From Pseudomonas frederiksbergensis (GTDB taxonomy: Bacteria; Pseudomonadota; Gammaproteobacteria; Pseudomonadales; Pseudomonadaceae), in NCBI RefSeq assembly GCF_000802155.2, contig NZ_JQGJ02000017.1, positions 1 through 64,000 of the forward strand: 64,000 nt of DNA. The letters run 5' to 3'. Under the pieces are notes generated by a model. The model searched no databases and was not told the origin of the DNA. It was given only the letters and a program-made list of their open reading frames with translations. This document shows positions 42,094 to 50,722 of the stretch, piece by piece. Every line of letters starts with the position of its first letter. Positions within the stretch are counted from its first letter, which is position 1. The translations under genes were made by a program, and so were the position numbers.

Positions 42094-43758
42094 TTACATG
42101 TTCGGGTAAGTCGGGCCGCCGGCGCCTTCCGGGGTGACCCAGGTGATGTTCTGTGCAGGGTCCTTGATGTCGCAGGTCTTGCAGTGAACGCAGTTCTGGG
42201 CGTTGATCTGGAAACGCTTCTCACCGTCTTCCTTGGTGATCACTTCGTACACGCCGGCTGGGCAGTAGCGCTGGGCCGGTTCGTCGTACAGCGGCAGGTT
42301 CTTGCTGATCGGGATGCTCGGGTCGGTCAGCTTCAGGTGGCAGGGTTGTTCTTCTTCATGGTTGGTGCCGGAGATGAACACCGAGCTGAGCTTGTCGAAG
42401 CTGATCTTGCCGTCCGGTTTCGGGTAGTCGATCTTCTTGCACTCTGCCGCCGGTTTCAGGCAGGCGTAATCCGGCCTGGTGTCGCGCAGGGTGAACGGGA
42501 TCTTGCCACCGAAAATGTTCTGGTCGAGCCAGTTGAAACCGCCACCGACGATCGCGCCGTACTTATGAATCGCCGCGCCGAAGTTACGGCTGGCGAACAA
42601 TTCTTCATACAGCCAGCTGCTCTTGAAGCTGTCTACGTAGGCGGTCAGTTCATCACCGCCTTCGGACTCGGCGAACAGGCGATCGGCCACGGCTTCGGCG
42701 GCGAGCATGCCGGATTTCATGGCAGTGTGGCTGCCCTTGATCTTGGCGAAGTTCAGGGTGCCGAGGTCGCAACCGATCAGCGCACCACCCTTGAAGACCA
42801 TCTTCGGCAGCGAGTTCAGGCCGCCCTTGCAGATGGCACGGGCGCCGTAGCTGACGCGCTTGCCGCCTTCCAGGTACTGCTTGAGCACCGGGTGATGCTT
42901 GAGGCGCTGGAACTCGTCGAACGGCGACAGGAAGGTGTTGCTGTAGGACAGGTCGATAATCAGGCCGACCACCACCTGGTTGTTTTCCAGGTGATAGAGG
43001 AAGGATCCGCCGGTGTTCTCGGTGCCCATGATGTCCAGCGGCCAGCCGGCGGTGTGCACCACCAGGCCGGGTTGGTGCTTGGCCGGGTCAATTTCCCAGA
43101 TTTCCTTCAGGCCGATGCCGTAGTGCTGGGCGTCGGCCTCGCTGTCCAGATTGAAGCGCTTGATCAATTGCTTGCCGATGTGGCCACGGCAGCCTTCGGC
43201 GAACAGCGTGTACTTGCCACGCAATTCCATGCCAGGGGTGTAGAGGCCTTCCTTCGGGTGGCCTTCGCGGTCGACACCCAGGTCGCCGGTGATGATCCCG
43301 CGCACCACGCCGTTTTCGTCGAACAGCGCTTCCTGGGCGGCGAAGCCGGGGTAGATTTCCACGCCCAGGTTCTCGGCCTGCTGGGCCAGCCAGCGGCACA
43401 GGTTGCCCAGGGAAATAATATAGTTGCCTTCGTTGTGCATGGTCTTGGGCACAAAGAAGTCAGGGATTTTGCTCGCGGCCTCGGCGTTTCTCAGGACATA
43501 AATGTCATCGCGTACGACCGGCGTATTCAGTGGCGCGCCAAGTTCTTTCCAGTCCGGGAACAGTTCGTTCAGGGCGCGGGGTTCAAACACCGCGCCGGAG
43601 AGGATGTGCGCACCGACTTCGGAACCTTTTTCGACCACGCAGACGCTGATTTCCTTACCGGCTTCGGCGGCCTTCTGTTTCAGTCGGCAAGCGGCAGACA
43701 GGCCAGCGGGGCCGGCACCGACGATGACCACGTCGAATTCCATGTATTCGCGTTCCAC
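42094..43758 (-). CDS. Electron transfer flavoprotein-ubiquinone oxidoreductase
   Basis: ETF-QO passes electrons from electron transfer flavoprotein to ubiquinone, linking fatty-acid and amino-acid dehydrogenases to respiration. The 554-residue protein has the FAD motif VIVGAGPAGLSAACRL near residue 10 and the C-terminal [4Fe-4S] ligands in CVHCKTCDIKDPAQNITW. Length equals the family standard. It is transcribed away from etfBA from a strong promoter with a PsrA-type site. Confidence 0.95.
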   Translation of the reverse strand: MEREYMEFDVVIVGAGPAGLSAACRLKQKAAEAGKEISVCVVEKGSEVGAHILSGAVFEPRALNELFPDWKELGAPLNTPVVRDDIYVLRNAEAASKIPDFFVPKTMHNEGNYIISLGNLCRWLAQQAENLGVEIYPGFAAQEALFDENGVVRGIITGDLGVDREGHPKEGLYTPGMELRGKYTLFAEGCRGHIGKQLIKRFNLDSEADAQHYGIGLKEIWEIDPAKHQPGLVVHTAGWPLDIMGTENTGGSFLYHLENNQVVVGLIIDLSYSNTFLSPFDEFQRLKHHPVLKQYLEGGKRVSYGARAICKGGLNSLPKMVFKGGALIGCDLGTLNFAKIKGSHTAMKSGMLAAEAVADRLFAESEGGDELTAYVDSFKSSWLYEELFASRNFGAAIHKYGAIVGGGFNWLDQNIFGGKIPFTLRDTRPDYACLKPAAECKKIDYPKPDGKISFDKLSSVFISGTNHEEEQPCHLKLTDPSIPISKNLPLYDEPAQRYCPAGVYEVITKEDGEKRFQINAQNCVHCKTCDIKDPAQNITWVTPEGAGGPTYPNM

Positions 43759-43882
43759 AGGCTATCTCCTACTCAAGGCTCACAGTTTTTTCTAATTGGA
43801 GGTTTGGCGTTGCATCCGTTGTTTCCTTCGCGAAGCGACGAAAGCGACAATGGATGAGACGCGGGTCTCTCTTAAGCGGCGC

Positions 43883-43911
43883 ATTATATCTACACCACTC
43901 TCAGGGTCCAA
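43883..43911 (-). promoter_or_regulatory. Sigma-70 promoter of the ETF-QO gene
   Basis: On the minus strand TTGGAC (43911-43906) and the perfect TATAAT (43888-43883) are 17 bases apart. Transcription would begin near 43876, giving a leader of about 118 bases. Confidence 0.8.
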
Positions 43912-43913
43912 TA

Positions 43914-43927
43914 CAAACGTTTGTTTG
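43914..43927. promoter_or_regulatory. PsrA-type operator
   Basis: CAAAC-GTTT-GTTTG agrees with the PsrA consensus (G/C)AAAC-N2-4-GTTT(G/C). It touches the -35 box of the ETF-QO promoter. PsrA represses fatty-acid oxidation genes and lets go on long-chain acyl-CoA, which makes biological sense here. Confidence 0.65.
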
Positions 43928-43982
43928 AAATTGCCGCAGGCCTGATAAATCACTGACGTACGGCTTATGACTGACCATTTTG

Positions 43983-44020
43983 CCGTATTGACCGGAATAG
44001 GCGTTCCGGTCAAGATACGG
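43983..44020. repeat. Long hairpin between the ETF-QO and etfBA genes
   Basis: TTGACCGGAA (43988-43997) and TTCCGGTCAA (44004-44013) are perfect inverted repeats around TAGGCG. Outer CCGTA and TACGG sequences extend the stem to about 15 pairs with a two-base bulge. It could be an operator, a folded mRNA leader, or a foreign palindrome. Confidence 0.6.
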
Positions 44021-44057
44021 GCGGTTTTGCGCTCGCCGTAGGCTGACTGTTGGTTCC

Positions 44058-44233
44058 AAGAGCACCTCTAAAAACAGGGCGAAGGCAGCACGAAGTGACG
44101 TATTGCGTGGTTGCGACGCGCAGTTTACACGCCGCGATAATGAATGACTCATCGGTCATCACTGACGAATGGTCTTCACTCCCGTGAGCAAAGGTCATGT
44201 GTGGTTCATGCCGGCGTTTTTAGAGGTGCCCTT
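44058..44233. mobile_element. MITE-like element with 18-bp terminal inverted repeats
   Basis: The sequence AAG-A/G-GCACCTCTAAAAAC occurs at 44058-44075 and inverted at 44216-44233, with one mismatch. The 140 bases between carry no gene. Ends of this kind are found on IS5-type transposons, so this looks like a small non-autonomous derivative. It lies between the ETF-QO promoter and etfB, so it must influence or carry the etfB promoter (a possible TTGCGA-19-GATAAT lies at 44111-44141). Confidence 0.55.
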
Positions 44234-44303
44234 GCGCCCATGATCATCAACCGCCAGGTTCGCCCAGGCGACTTTCTTTTCACCGGAGAGTAACGAGGAA
44301 TCC

Positions 44304-45053
44304 ATGAAGGTTCTTGTAGCTGTCAAACGAGTGGTCGACTATAACGTCAAGGTTCGCGTCAAGGCGGACAACTCCGGCGTCGACCTCGCCAACGTCAAGA
44401 TGTCGATGAACCCTTTCTGCGAAATCGCCGTAGAAGAAGCCGTACGCCTGAAAGAAAAAGGCGTGGCGACTGAGATCGTCGTCGTTTCCATCGGCCCGAC
44501 CACCGCCCAGGAACAACTGCGCACCGCGCTTGCGCTGGGTGCCGATCGCGCCATCCTCGTCGAATCCGCCGAAGACCTGACTTCCCTGGCTGTTGCCAAG
44601 CTGTTGAAAGCCGTTGTCGACAAGGAACAGCCACAGTTGGTCATCCTTGGCAAGCAGGCCATCGACAGCGACAACAACCAGACCGGCCAGATGCTCGCCG
44701 CGTTGAGCGGCTACGGCCAGGGCACCTTCGCGTCGAAAGTCGAAGTGTCCGGCGACAGCGTTGCCGTGACCCGCGAAATCGACGGCGGCGCGCAGACGGT
44801 TTCCCTGAAACTGCCGGCCATCGTCACCACCGACCTGCGTTTGAACGAGCCGCGTTATGCGTCCCTGCCAAACATCATGAAAGCCAAGAAGAAGCCGCTT
44901 GAAGTGCTGACGCCTGACGCTTTGGGCGTTTCCACCGCCTCCACCAACAAGACCCTGAAAGTCGAAGCGCCGGCTGCACGCAGCGCGGGCATCAAGGTCA
45001 AGTCGGTGGCTGAACTGGTCGAGAAACTGAAAAACGAAGCGAAGGTAATCTAA
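44304..45053 (+). CDS. etfB: Electron transfer flavoprotein subunit beta
   Basis: EtfB with EtfA forms the soluble flavoprotein that collects electrons from acyl-CoA and other dehydrogenases. The 249-residue protein shows KRVVDYNVKVRVKADNSGVD at its start, SMNPFCEIAVEEAVRLKEKG, and the recognition-loop region LNEPRYASLPNIMKAKKKPL. The AMP-binding fold and length are standard. etfA follows after two bases. Confidence 0.96.
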   Translation: MKVLVAVKRVVDYNVKVRVKADNSGVDLANVKMSMNPFCEIAVEEAVRLKEKGVATEIVVVSIGPTTAQEQLRTALALGADRAILVESAEDLTSLAVAKLLKAVVDKEQPQLVILGKQAIDSDNNQTGQMLAALSGYGQGTFASKVEVSGDSVAVTREIDGGAQTVSLKLPAIVTTDLRLNEPRYASLPNIMKAKKKPLEVLTPDALGVSTASTNKTLKVEAPAARSAGIKVKSVAELVEKLKNEAKVI

Positions 45054-45055
45054 CT

Positions 45056-45985
45056 ATGACTATCTTGGTAATCGCCGAACACGATAACAAGGCGCTGGCT
45101 CCGGCCACGCTGAACACCGTTGCTGCCGCCGCCAAAATCGGTGGTGATGTGCACGTACTGGTAGCCGGGCAGGGCGCAAGCGCCGTTGCCGAAGCCGCTG
45201 CGAAAATCGCTGGCGTGGCAAAAGTGCTGTCGGCCGACAACGCCGCCTACGCGCATCAGTTGCCGGAAAACGTCGCGCCTCTGGTCGCCGAGCTGGGCAA
45301 GGGCTACAGCCACATCCTGGCTGCCGCGACCTCCAACGGTAAAAACATCCTGCCTCGCGTCGCCGCTGCACTGGATGTCGACCAGATCTCCGAGATCATC
45401 TCGGTCGAAAGCGCCGACACCTTCAAGCGTCCGATCTACGCCGGCAACGCCATTGCCACCGTGCAATCGACCGCTTCGGTCAAGGTCATCACCGTCCGCG
45501 CCACCGGTTTCGACCCGGTAGCCGCCGAAGGTGGCTCGGCTGCCGTTGAAGCCGTAGGCGCTGCCCACGACGCCGGCATTTCCAGCTTCGTCAACGAAGA
45601 GCTGGCCAAGTCCGATCGTCCTGAGCTGACCGCTGCCAAGATCGTCGTTTCCGGCGGCCGTGGCATGCAGAACGGTGACAACTTCAAGCACCTGTACGCC
45701 TTGGCCGACAAGCTGGGCGCCGCCGTCGGTGCTTCCCGCGCCGCGGTCGACGCAGGTTTCGTACCCAACGACATGCAGGTCGGCCAGACCGGCAAGATCG
45801 TTGCGCCACAGCTGTACATCGCCGTCGGTATCTCCGGCGCGATCCAGCACCTGGCCGGTATGAAAGACTCCAAAGTGATCGTTGCGATCAACAAGGACGA
45901 AGAAGCGCCGATTTTCCAAGTGGCCGACTACGGCCTGGTGGCGGACCTGTTCGAAGCCATCCCTGAGCTGGAGAAGCTGGTCTAA
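45056..45985 (+). CDS. etfA: Electron transfer flavoprotein subunit alpha
   Basis: EtfA binds the FAD of the heterodimer. The 309-residue protein has the FAD domain signature VVSGGRGMQNGDNF, GASRAAVDAGFVPNDMQVGQTGK and LYIAVGISGAIQHLAGMKDS near its C-terminal half. It forms an operon with etfB and ends at a strong terminator. Confidence 0.96.
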   Translation: MTILVIAEHDNKALAPATLNTVAAAAKIGGDVHVLVAGQGASAVAEAAAKIAGVAKVLSADNAAYAHQLPENVAPLVAELGKGYSHILAAATSNGKNILPRVAAALDVDQISEIISVESADTFKRPIYAGNAIATVQSTASVKVITVRATGFDPVAAEGGSAAVEAVGAAHDAGISSFVNEELAKSDRPELTAAKIVVSGGRGMQNGDNFKHLYALADKLGAAVGASRAAVDAGFVPNDMQVGQTGKIVAPQLYIAVGISGAIQHLAGMKDSKVIVAINKDEEAPIFQVADYGLVADLFEAIPELEKLV

Positions 45986-46009
45986 TCCGGCGTCTTCACT
46001 TATAAAGAG

Positions 46010-46033
46010 CCCGGCCCTTTGGCCGGGTTTTTT
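46010..46033 (+). terminator. Intrinsic terminator of etfBA
   Basis: CCCGGCC (46010-46016) and GGCCGGG (46021-46027) pair around CTTT, followed by a T6 run. Confidence 0.9.
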
Positions 46034-46060
46034 ATTTTTCGCTTCCGGGAGCTCAGTGCC

Positions 46061-46885
46061 ATGGATCTTCGCCGTTTGGCTGGCTATTCGTTATTGTGGG
46101 CGGTGGCCTGCGTGCCAAGCCTGTCTGTCGCCGCTGGCAAATGCGAGCGCCTGATCGCCACCGGCAGCCCTGATGCGCCACCCTATCTTTGGCAGGATCC
46201 CCAGGACCCCAGGCACCTGATCGGTGCTGGTGCCGACCTGTTGGAGCAGGTGGCGCAGGCGCTGGGGATCAAGATCGAATTGCTTTACGCCGGCAAGCGC
46301 GCCCAGGCGTTGGACGAGGTGCGCAGCGGACGCATGGACCTGCTCGCCGATGCCCCATTGACCACGACCGGACTGCAAGCCCTGGACTACGTGCATCCGC
46401 CGCTGCTGGAGAACGATTACCTGGTGTGGACTCGCAAGGATTCGACACTGGTCATCGAGCGGCTGGAGGATCTTCACGGGCATCCCGGCGCCTTGTCGGA
46501 AAAGGCCCGCATGACGGAGGGATTTGCCGTCTTCGCTGAGCAGAATCTAACCCTGACCCGTACACCCAACCTGACCCAGGCCTTTCAGAAATTGCTCCTG
46601 GGTGAAGTGGAATATGTACTGGCGGGGCGTTATTCCGGCCTGGCGATGGCGCAGACGCTGGGGATGGCGAGCGACCTGCAAGCTGCGCCACAACCGATGG
46701 ACAAGCCGGGCCTGTTCCTTGCGCTTTCCCATAACTCCGCCTGCAATGACCCATGGTTACGCGGACAGCTGGCGCAAAAGATGACAGAATTGGCCGCGTC
46801 CGGCCTGACGGAGGCTGTGTTGCAGCGCAACCTGGAGCGTTGGAGAACACAGTTGAAGCCACCCGTCATTGCCCCAAAACAGTAG
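46061..46885 (+). CDS. Periplasmic solute-binding protein (family 3 type)
   Basis: This 274-residue protein has a signal peptide (cleavage after SLSVAA, about residue 23) and a two-lobed binding fold: IATGSPDAPPYLWQD, GADLLEQVAQALGIKIELLYAGKR and SGRMDLLADAPLTTTGLQALDY. Such proteins usually bind amino acids, but no transport genes accompany it, so it may be a stand-alone sensor. I start at ATG 46061; an earlier in-frame ATG lies inside the etfA terminator. Confidence 0.85.
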   Translation: MDLRRLAGYSLLWAVACVPSLSVAAGKCERLIATGSPDAPPYLWQDPQDPRHLIGAGADLLEQVAQALGIKIELLYAGKRAQALDEVRSGRMDLLADAPLTTTGLQALDYVHPPLLENDYLVWTRKDSTLVIERLEDLHGHPGALSEKARMTEGFAVFAEQNLTLTRTPNLTQAFQKLLLGEVEYVLAGRYSGLAMAQTLGMASDLQAAPQPMDKPGLFLALSHNSACNDPWLRGQLAQKMTELAASGLTEAVLQRNLERWRTQLKPPVIAPKQ

Positions 46886-46894
46886 GGAACATTA

Positions 46895-47254
46895 GTGACT
46901 ATTCGACCTCTTTTCGCTGCCCTGGCCGTTCTGGCTCTGGCGGGTTGCGCAGCCGATCCGGCGCCGAATGAACAGATCCGCCTGACTGAGCAGGCCATTG
47001 AGCAGGCCCGTGCAGTGGGTGCAACCACCGATGAAGTGCCTGAATTGAAACTGGCTGAAGACAAATTCGCACGCGCCAAGTCCAACATGGCGGATGAATC
47101 CTATAAAAAGGCGCGTATGCGCGCCGAGCAAGCCGAACTGGATGCGCGCCTGGCCGAAGCGAAGGTGCTGACCCTCAAGAGCCAAGAGCAACTGAACCTG
47201 CTGGATACGCGCATCAAGCGCTTGCGCAAACAATTGCGGGAGGATGCCCAATGA
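46895..47254 (+). CDS. DUF4398 lipoprotein
   Basis: This 119-residue lipoprotein (lipobox LALAGC, cysteine 18) is an almost continuous coiled coil after residue 28, with many Ala, Glu and Lys (AEQAELDARLAEAKVLTLKS). DUF4398 proteins are commonly encoded before OmpA-type lipoproteins, as here, where the genes overlap by four bases. The start is GTG 46895. It may help anchor the outer membrane to peptidoglycan; this is inference. Confidence 0.85.
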   Translation: MTIRPLFAALAVLALAGCAADPAPNEQIRLTEQAIEQARAVGATTDEVPELKLAEDKFARAKSNMADESYKKARMRAEQAELDARLAEAKVLTLKSQEQLNLLDTRIKRLRKQLREDAQ

Positions 47255-48060
47255 AGCACTCCCACGTATTGGGCGGCCTGGTCCTTGCGGGCCTGGCCAG
47301 CTTGTATGGTTGCGCCGGGCAGCGCAGCGAAGTGGCGCTCGAACAAGCCAACTCCGATTTCCAGAAGGTCAAGGAAGACGCCAATGTACTGCGTGCCGCC
47401 CCCCGGGACGTGATTCGGGCCGGCGAATCCCTGGCCCGCGCGGATCGCTTGTCCAGCTATTGGGGCAGCGGTGAGGACGTGCAGCACTACGCCTACCTGA
47501 GCCAGCGCTACAGTCAGATCGCCCGTGAACACAGCAACCAGGTGCTCAACGAAGAGCGCGCAGCGAAACTCGAACTGGAGCGCCAGCGCCTGCAGTTGGC
47601 ACTGCGCGAATCCAAGTTGCTGAGTGTCCAGCAGCAGGGCAAGTGGCTGGAAGAGCAGATCATGGCGATGGCCACTACCCAGACCGATCGCGGCCTGGTG
47701 ATGACACTCGGGGATGTCCTGTTCGACACCGGCGAAGCCGAGCTGAAGAATTCGGCCAATCGCGTGGTGCTCAAGATCGTGCAGTTCCTGCAACTCAATC
47801 CCAAGCGCGTGGTACGCATCGAAGGCTACACCGACAGCACTGGCGGCAAGCAGGAAAACCTCAAGCTGTCCCGCGACCGTGCGCAAGCCGTAGCGGACGT
47901 GCTGGTGGACCTGGGCATTGACGAGAAGCGCATCCAGGTCGAAGGTTACGGTGATCAATACCCGGTGGACGTCAACGCGAGCGAGCGTGGCCGGGCGCAG
48001 AACCGCCGCGTTGAAATTGTGTTTTCCGATGAAAAGGGCCAGCTCGGCGCTTCCCGCTGA
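47251..48060 (+). CDS. OmpA family peptidoglycan-binding lipoprotein
   Basis: The 269-residue protein has a lipobox (LASLYGC, cysteine 21), a DUF4398-like helical region (about 25-140) and a C-terminal OmpA domain (VLFDTGEAELKNSANRVV; VRIEGYTDSTGG with the peptidoglycan-binding Asp; NRRVEIVF). It links the outer membrane to the cell wall. It overlaps the preceding lipoprotein gene (ATGA) and ends before a strong terminator. Confidence 0.92.
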   Translation: MKHSHVLGGLVLAGLASLYGCAGQRSEVALEQANSDFQKVKEDANVLRAAPRDVIRAGESLARADRLSSYWGSGEDVQHYAYLSQRYSQIAREHSNQVLNEERAAKLELERQRLQLALRESKLLSVQQQGKWLEEQIMAMATTQTDRGLVMTLGDVLFDTGEAELKNSANRVVLKIVQFLQLNPKRVVRIEGYTDSTGGKQENLKLSRDRAQAVADVLVDLGIDEKRIQVEGYGDQYPVDVNASERGRAQNRRVEIVFSDEKGQLGASR

Positions 48061-48077
48061 GGGCGGCGTTACTGGAA

Positions 48078-48110
48078 AACCCGGCCCCTTCGAGGCGCCG
48101 GGTTTTTTTT
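48078..48110 (+). terminator. Intrinsic terminator after the OmpA-type gene
   Basis: AACCCGGC (48078-48085) pairs with GCCGGGTT (48097-48104), followed by T8. Confidence 0.9.
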
Positions 48111-48128
48111 CGCTTTGTGCATGAGATG

Positions 48129-48201
48129 AGTACAGTTGGGGCTGTCAACCCACTGTACTGTCGAGTAATCTGGCAACTGTCCCAGTACACTTCTAAACTG
48201 T
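48129..48201. promoter_or_regulatory. Cluster of ACTGT half-sites before the MocR gene
   Basis: An inverted repeat AGTACAGTTGGG / CCCACTGTACT (48129-48140, 48149-48159) is followed by further direct ACTGT copies at 48157, 48176 and 48197, spaced 19-21 bases, about two helical turns. MocR regulators typically bind direct repeats in their own promoters. No clear -10/-35 pair could be fixed in this region. Confidence 0.6.
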
Positions 48202-48254
48202 GCCGGTAAAATTTCCGACAAGAATAAAATGCCTGCGAAATCGAGTACTGCGTC

Positions 48255-49697
48255 ATGACCAACCTCCTGCTCTATCAACGTATTGCGCAACAGTTGGCTG
48301 AAGACATCCGGCGCGGCGTGTATCAGCCCGGAGAACGCGTGCCGTCGGTGCGCAAGATGAGCTCGCAGCTCAACGTCAGCCACGCCACGGTGCTGCAGGC
48401 CTACGCCAATCTTGAAGACCAGGGGCTGATTCGCGCGCGGCCGCAATCGGGCTACTACGTGCACCAGACGCCGGCCTTGACCGCGCCGACGCCGGACATC
48501 GCCCGGGTCGAACGTCCCGGGTTGGTGACACGCAGCAGCATCATCCAGCAGGTGTTGGTCGAGTCGCGCCGCGAAGGCGTGTTTCCGTTGGGCGCGGCGG
48601 TGCCGAGCGTTGATTATCTCCCTGTCCGGGCATTGCATCAGCAATTGGCCAAGGTCACGCGCTTCCACAGCCCACGGGCCTTCAGCTACATGTTCAGTCC
48701 CGGCTTCGAGCCGTTGCGCCGGCAAGTCGCGATCCGTATGCGTGATGCCGGCGTCGTGGTGGACCCTTCCGAGGTAGTGATTACACACGGCTGCGTCGAC
48801 GCCCTGCAGATGTCCCTGAGGGTGCTGACGCGTCCCGGGGATCTGATCGCCGCCGAGTCGCCCACTTACTACGGGTTGCTGCAACTGGCGGATCTGTTGG
48901 GCCTGAAGGTGATCGAGATTCCCAGCGACCCGGTCACTGGCATGAGCCTTGAGGCCCTGCAACTGGCGGCTAACCAATGGTCGATCAAGGCGTTGGTGCT
49001 GACCACGCGCTTGAGCAATCCCCTCGGCGGCACGATGCCCGAGGAGCGGCAAAAGCAACTGCTGCGCCTGGCATCGGACTTTGACATCCAGATCGTCGAA
49101 GACGACATTTATGGCGAACTGATGTTCGAACAGGGCCGGACCAAGGCATTGAAGGCCTACGATCGCTTGGATCGAGTGATCTACTGTTCGAGTTTTTCCA
49201 AGACCCTGTCACCTGGCGTTCGGATTGGCTGGATGATCGCCGGCAAGTTCCAACAAGAGATCCAGCGACTCCAGACCTTCAGCACCCATTCGGCATGCAG
49301 TGTGACGCAGATGGGCATCGCGGCTTACCTGGAGAACGGCGGTTACGACCGGCACCTGCGCTACATCCGCCAGGAGTACCGCAAGAATCTCAGTGCCTTC
49401 CAGTTGGCGGTGCAGCAGTACTTCCCGGAAGGCACGCAAATGAGTCGTCCCACCGGAGGTTTCATCCTTTGGGTCAGCCTGCCGGGGCGGGTCAACACCC
49501 AGGAGCTGCATGTCCGTGCACTGCAACAAGGCATCAGCATCGCGCCTGGGCTGATTTTCAGTAACACCGAGCAATTCAACCACTGCATCCGCCTGAACTG
49601 CGGCACGCCCTGGAATCGCGAGGCAGAGCGGGCCTTGATGACGCTGGGATTGCTGGCCACTCAACTGTGCCAAGAGACCGCCAGCGGGTTATTTTAG
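48255..49697 (+). CDS. MocR-type regulator (GntR helix-turn-helix fused to PLP aminotransferase domain)
   Basis: This 480-residue protein has a GntR winged helix (residues about 5-72: IRRGVYQPGERVPSVRKMSS, NVSHATVLQAYANLEDQG) and a fold-type I aminotransferase domain with the PLP lysine in SSFSKTLSPGVRIGW. MocR proteins sense PLP-linked ligands and often control a neighbouring gene or themselves. No divergent metabolic gene is next to it, so its target is unclear. ATG 48255 follows the repeat cluster. Confidence 0.92.
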   Translation: MTNLLLYQRIAQQLAEDIRRGVYQPGERVPSVRKMSSQLNVSHATVLQAYANLEDQGLIRARPQSGYYVHQTPALTAPTPDIARVERPGLVTRSSIIQQVLVESRREGVFPLGAAVPSVDYLPVRALHQQLAKVTRFHSPRAFSYMFSPGFEPLRRQVAIRMRDAGVVVDPSEVVITHGCVDALQMSLRVLTRPGDLIAAESPTYYGLLQLADLLGLKVIEIPSDPVTGMSLEALQLAANQWSIKALVLTTRLSNPLGGTMPEERQKQLLRLASDFDIQIVEDDIYGELMFEQGRTKALKAYDRLDRVIYCSSFSKTLSPGVRIGWMIAGKFQQEIQRLQTFSTHSACSVTQMGIAAYLENGGYDRHLRYIRQEYRKNLSAFQLAVQQYFPEGTQMSRPTGGFILWVSLPGRVNTQELHVRALQQGISIAPGLIFSNTEQFNHCIRLNCGTPWNREAERALMTLGLLATQLCQETASGLF

Positions 49698-49782
49698 AAA
49701 TCAACGGGTTAGCCCTATGTGCTTGTCAGCGCCTCGATATCGGGCGAGCATGGACGTCTCTGCCGTAGGTGTCGTCGTGTCT

Positions 49783-50265
49783 ATGAAAGCCATTGTTCCT
49801 GCCGCCTGGGTTTTGATCGGCCTGTTGAGTGCCCTCCAAATGGGAAGTGCGGTGGCAGCTCCGACGCAGGAGAAGCCTGCCGCCAGCGCCACCAAGGACA
49901 CCCCGAAGAAAACGGCCGAGGTCAAAAAGACGGTCAAGAAGGCAGCCGCCAAAACGGCCCCCGCAAAGAAAAAACGCGCGCCTATCGCCTCCAAGAGTAA
50001 ATCGGCCCGTGAGGTCGCCAAGACCCCGTTGCCGCCGGCCAAGCTGGACTTGAGCCTGCCACATGAGATGGTTGACCAGCTGCAGCCACCCGGCAAGACG
50101 CCCCTGCCCAAGCGTGAGCCGCTATTGCCGTCCATGTTCGGCGACAAACCAGGCCCGTTCCAACTCAACGGTCGTCTGTTGAGCAACGAGATGCAGCTGC
50201 CGCTGCGCAATCAGGAGCGCAACGAAGTGGAAGGCGCGGCGCTGGAGTTCGAATTCAAGCAATGA
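49783..50265 (+). CDS. Exported Lys/Ala-rich protein of unknown function
   Basis: The 160-residue product has a signal sequence (MKAIVPAAWVLIGLLSALQM, cleavage after AVA near residue 26) and then a Lys-Ala-Pro-rich, histone-like stretch (KKTAEVKKTVKKAAAKTAPA). The C-terminal 80 residues look more ordered (FGDKPGPFQLNGRLLSNEMQ). Upstream in-frame ATGs at 49717 and 49750 exist, but the signal peptide fits 49783. I do not recognise the family; similar proteins occur in other Pseudomonas. Confidence 0.7.
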   Translation: MKAIVPAAWVLIGLLSALQMGSAVAAPTQEKPAASATKDTPKKTAEVKKTVKKAAAKTAPAKKKRAPIASKSKSAREVAKTPLPPAKLDLSLPHEMVDQLQPPGKTPLPKREPLLPSMFGDKPGPFQLNGRLLSNEMQLPLRNQERNEVEGAALEFEFKQ

Positions 50266-50413
50266 GCCCGTGGCATGTTGCTGTTCGTCGCTGACTGCCG
50301 AGTCATCCTGCCTACAACCAAAAAAACACCTGCACGGCAATTTAAAACGAGTGTTTTAGCCGTTACCCTGTGTCCTGTTACCCAACGTTACCTGTCGTGA
50401 GGATCCTGTCGTC

Positions 50414-50668
50414 ATGAAGTGCCGAGAAGGCTGTGGCGCCTGCTGCATCGCCCCTTCCATCAGTTCTCCCATCCCTGGCATGCCCCAAGGCAAGCCGGCG
50501 GGGGAGCGTTGCGTGCAGTTATCGGCAGACAATCTCTGCCAGATTTTCGGCCAGCGGGAACGCCCGGCGGTGTGCTCGGCGTTTGAAGCGGACCCTGAGG
50601 TCTGCGGCAACAACAGCGAAGAAGCCATTCGATTGATTGGCTGGTGGGAGCAGGTCACGGCAGCGTAG
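50414..50668 (+). CDS. YkgJ family cysteine-cluster protein
   Basis: This 84-residue protein has eight cysteines, starting CREGCGACC and including LCQIFGQRERPAVCSAF, the pattern of the CxxxCxxC(x)nC zinc- or iron-binding YkgJ family. The function is unknown. It is preceded by a 148-base gap and followed by the START-domain gene 54 bases later. Confidence 0.85.
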   Translation: MKCREGCGACCIAPSISSPIPGMPQGKPAGERCVQLSADNLCQIFGQRERPAVCSAFEADPEVCGNNSEEAIRLIGWWEQVTAA

Positions 50669-50722
50669 TGGGACAACGATCGAGAATGATCTGAACGAAC
50701 TTGGACGATAAGGAAAACAATT

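Noticed and set aside
42184..43857. Frame of 557 codons opposite the ETF-QO gene
   Set aside because: Antisense shadow; it overlaps the ETF-QO promoter side and has no recognisable domain.
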